Shown one piece after another: positions 15,241 to 16,446 of a stretch of DNA of 16,446 nucleotides; within the stretch, counting starts at the first letter, position 1; every line of letters starts with the position of its first letter. The notes under the pieces are model-generated. The model did no database searches, had not been told where the DNA came from, and saw only the letters and a program-made list of their open reading frames with translations. Both the position numbers and the translations under genes were made by a program. The DNA is from Jaenimonas drosophilae (taxonomy: Eukaryota > Euglenozoa > Kinetoplastea > Trypanosomatida > Trypanosomatidae): positions 1 to 16,446 of the forward strand of contig JASAON010001359.1 of NCBI GenBank assembly GCA_030849065.1, in the 5' to 3' direction.

Positions 15241-16446
15241 CTACGAGTGAAGGCGGGAGATCCACACATGTTCGGTGGGAGCTCCAGGAGCGAGGCTACG
15301 TGCGATGGAGATGCGCGTGCGCAACGGGAAGAAGAACAACGGCTCTTCTTGATTGTCGCCACAAGTACCGTTCATGGATAGAGGTTCGTGCAGGGCTAGG
15401 ACCGCTGTTCGCAGCGGGCGAATCGACGCAAAAGTAACGTGGCACAGTTGCTCGTGAAGGGTTTCCGCAAAGTTCGTTATCGTCACATCCGAAGGACAAC
15501 AAAAGGTGAGTTCCCACGATGATTCGGAGTGTACGTGCAGCCCATGTTCTTGCGCCAAGGAATGAATAAGTTGCCCCCATTCCTTGAGCACCTCTTGCAA
15601 CTCCCTCGGGGCACACAAAATCAGTGATCCACCTTCCAGAAGCACAACGGAAACGCACAGGGAGCTATCCCCCAACTCGTTAGAGCAGCTTGCAAACGGT
15701 TCAGATTCATAAAATGCGGAGGGTACACCTCTTTCCGATGTCTTCCAATTCGCACTCTCGACCTGGGATGGCTCTGCGCGCGAACGGTTCTGCCTACTGT
15801 CGCTCTGCGACGAGCGGCGGCCACAGGATGCGCAAAGGCACATCACAGCAAGCAACACAAGTAGCAGAAGCATAACACCAATAACTATCAGCATCCCCCA
15901 CAGCCATACGCTGACGCTCGATCCGTTGTCGCCAACTTCCCAATCTGCACCAGGGGCATAGCCACTCGCCGTCGGGCCAAACAAAGGAGATGCGCCTGTT
16001 AGTGTGCTGGCAAAGGACCACAGCGACTGCTCCTTGACGCCCACGTTGCTCTTGCAAGCAATTTGGTCCAAGGAAGGGGCAGCACATTGATTCCGAAACA
16101 CTCCATACTTCGCACCGTCAACCGTTACACCAGTCCCGCCGTACATCGCATCCGACAAGGCTGCAGTTGAAGCAATGTCACTCCCCGCAGCAGCATCCAC
16201 AACGAGGGCCGTGATGTAGGCACGGAGACCACCCGGCGTATGATAAGCAGTTGGCATAAATGAATAAAAAGCAGCCAATGTGTCTGTACTCGTCCTCGCA
16301 TATAAGGGAGTCATGGGAGAGCCACGCATAACATCCACAATAGACCTCGATACTCCAACATTGTTCCATCGAGGCAGGTTGGTGGCGTAGAGAAGCCGTG
16401 ACATGGAGGGCTTCACCACCGTGCCAAAGGACGTCACAAAGGTGTC
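15241..16446 (-). CDS. Receptor adenylate cyclase-like protein, short degenerate cyclase region (gene F, 5' end outside window)
   Basis: The 3' 401 codons are present and end at TAG. The first 27 residues (through ATNLPRW) are identical to gene E. After this comes an insertion relative to E before MPTAYHTPGGLRA (64-76), then the Cys pair in a divergent form (YGVFRNQC, CKSNVGV at 114-137). A strong transmembrane helix is at about 180-205 (core GMLIVIGVMLLLLVLLAVM). The cytoplasmic part (206-401) begins with a Ser/Arg-rich linker and then a cyclase remnant matching gene E: LCVSVVLLEG (263-272) has Ser266 for the first metal Asp, and HVHSESSWELTF (304-315) has Trp311 for the second. LRTAVLALHE (345-354) is a faint remnant of the RVGIHTG strand. 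I infer a non-catalytic receptor of the E/F subgroup. The signal peptide and N-terminus are not visible. Confidence 0.87.
   Translation of the reverse strand, partial: DTFVTSFGTVVKPSMSRLLYATNLPRWNNVGVSRSIVDVMRGSPMTPLYARTSTDTLAAFYSFMPTAYHTPGGLRAYITALVVDAAAGSDIASTAALSDAMYGGTGVTVDGAKYGVFRNQCAAPSLDQIACKSNVGVKEQSLWSFASTLTGASPLFGPTASGYAPGADWEVGDNGSSVSVWLWGMLIVIGVMLLLLVLLAVMCLCASCGRRSSQSDSRQNRSRAEPSQVESANWKTSERGVPSAFYESEPFASCSNELGDSSLCVSVVLLEGGSLILCAPRELQEVLKEWGQLIHSLAQEHGLHVHSESSWELTFCCPSDVTITNFAETLHEQLCHVTFASIRPLRTAVLALHEPLSMNGTCGDNQEEPLFFFPLRTRISIARSLAPGAPTEHVWISRLHS
16365..16446 (-). repeat. 82-base segment identical to part of gene E (copy in gene F)
   Basis: This segment matches 13807-13888 without a mismatch and continues to the last base of the window, so the true length of the identity is unknown. 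The sequence ends inside the duplicate, as expected if an assembly stopped at a repeat. Confidence 0.97.

Noticed and set aside
1..16446. tRNA, rRNA, CRISPR array, transposon or viral element
   Set aside because: No cloverleaf-like sequence, regular spacer repeats, terminal repeats, or transposase/polymerase motifs were seen on either strand.

Overview
The window looks like nuclear DNA of a kinetoplastid protist. Six long, intronless genes all lie head to tail on the minus strand. Each gene whose start is visible has a pyrimidine-rich tract followed by an AG, and the first ATG after that AG opens the reading frame. This is the layout expected of a polycistronic, trans-spliced transcription unit. 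The proteins resemble trypanosomatid receptor-type adenylate cyclases (the ESAG4/GRESAG4 type) in architecture. A free-living bodonid such as Bodo saltans is my best guess at the source, but the species cannot be fixed from the sequence alone.

Layout, in transcription order from right to left: gene F (16446-15241, 5' end outside the window), gene E (14650-12713), gene D (11757-9289), gene C (7953-5812), gene B (4520-2379), gene A (1834 to beyond base 1). Spacers are 0.5 to 1.3 kb. They contain candidate trans-splice acceptors, an imperfect 115-bp direct repeat, a compound microsatellite, and two strong polypyrimidine/AG signals not attached to a long gene. Nothing in the window suggests a plus-strand gene, an RNA gene, a transposon or a CRISPR array.

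The complete members share one design: signal peptide, about 400 residues of extracellular ligand-binding-like domain with a paired-cysteine signature near the membrane, one transmembrane helix, and a cytoplasmic region recognisable as class III nucleotidyl cyclase fold. The cytoplasmic part is the main discovery. In all six genes the second metal-binding aspartate is gone, in five the first is gone too, and the catalytic Asn/Arg pair is missing wherever that helix can be aligned. The scaffold stays open and partly conserved, and new shared motifs replace the catalytic ones. This therefore appears to be an expanded family of pseudo-cyclase receptors rather than decaying genes. Genes A-D form one subgroup. 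Genes E and F form a second with a shorter, further diverged cytoplasmic part.

Genes E and F share an 82-base stretch of perfect identity that ends abruptly in divergent sequence and runs exactly to the right edge of the window. This suggests gene conversion or modular exchange between array members, and probably explains why the sequence ends there.
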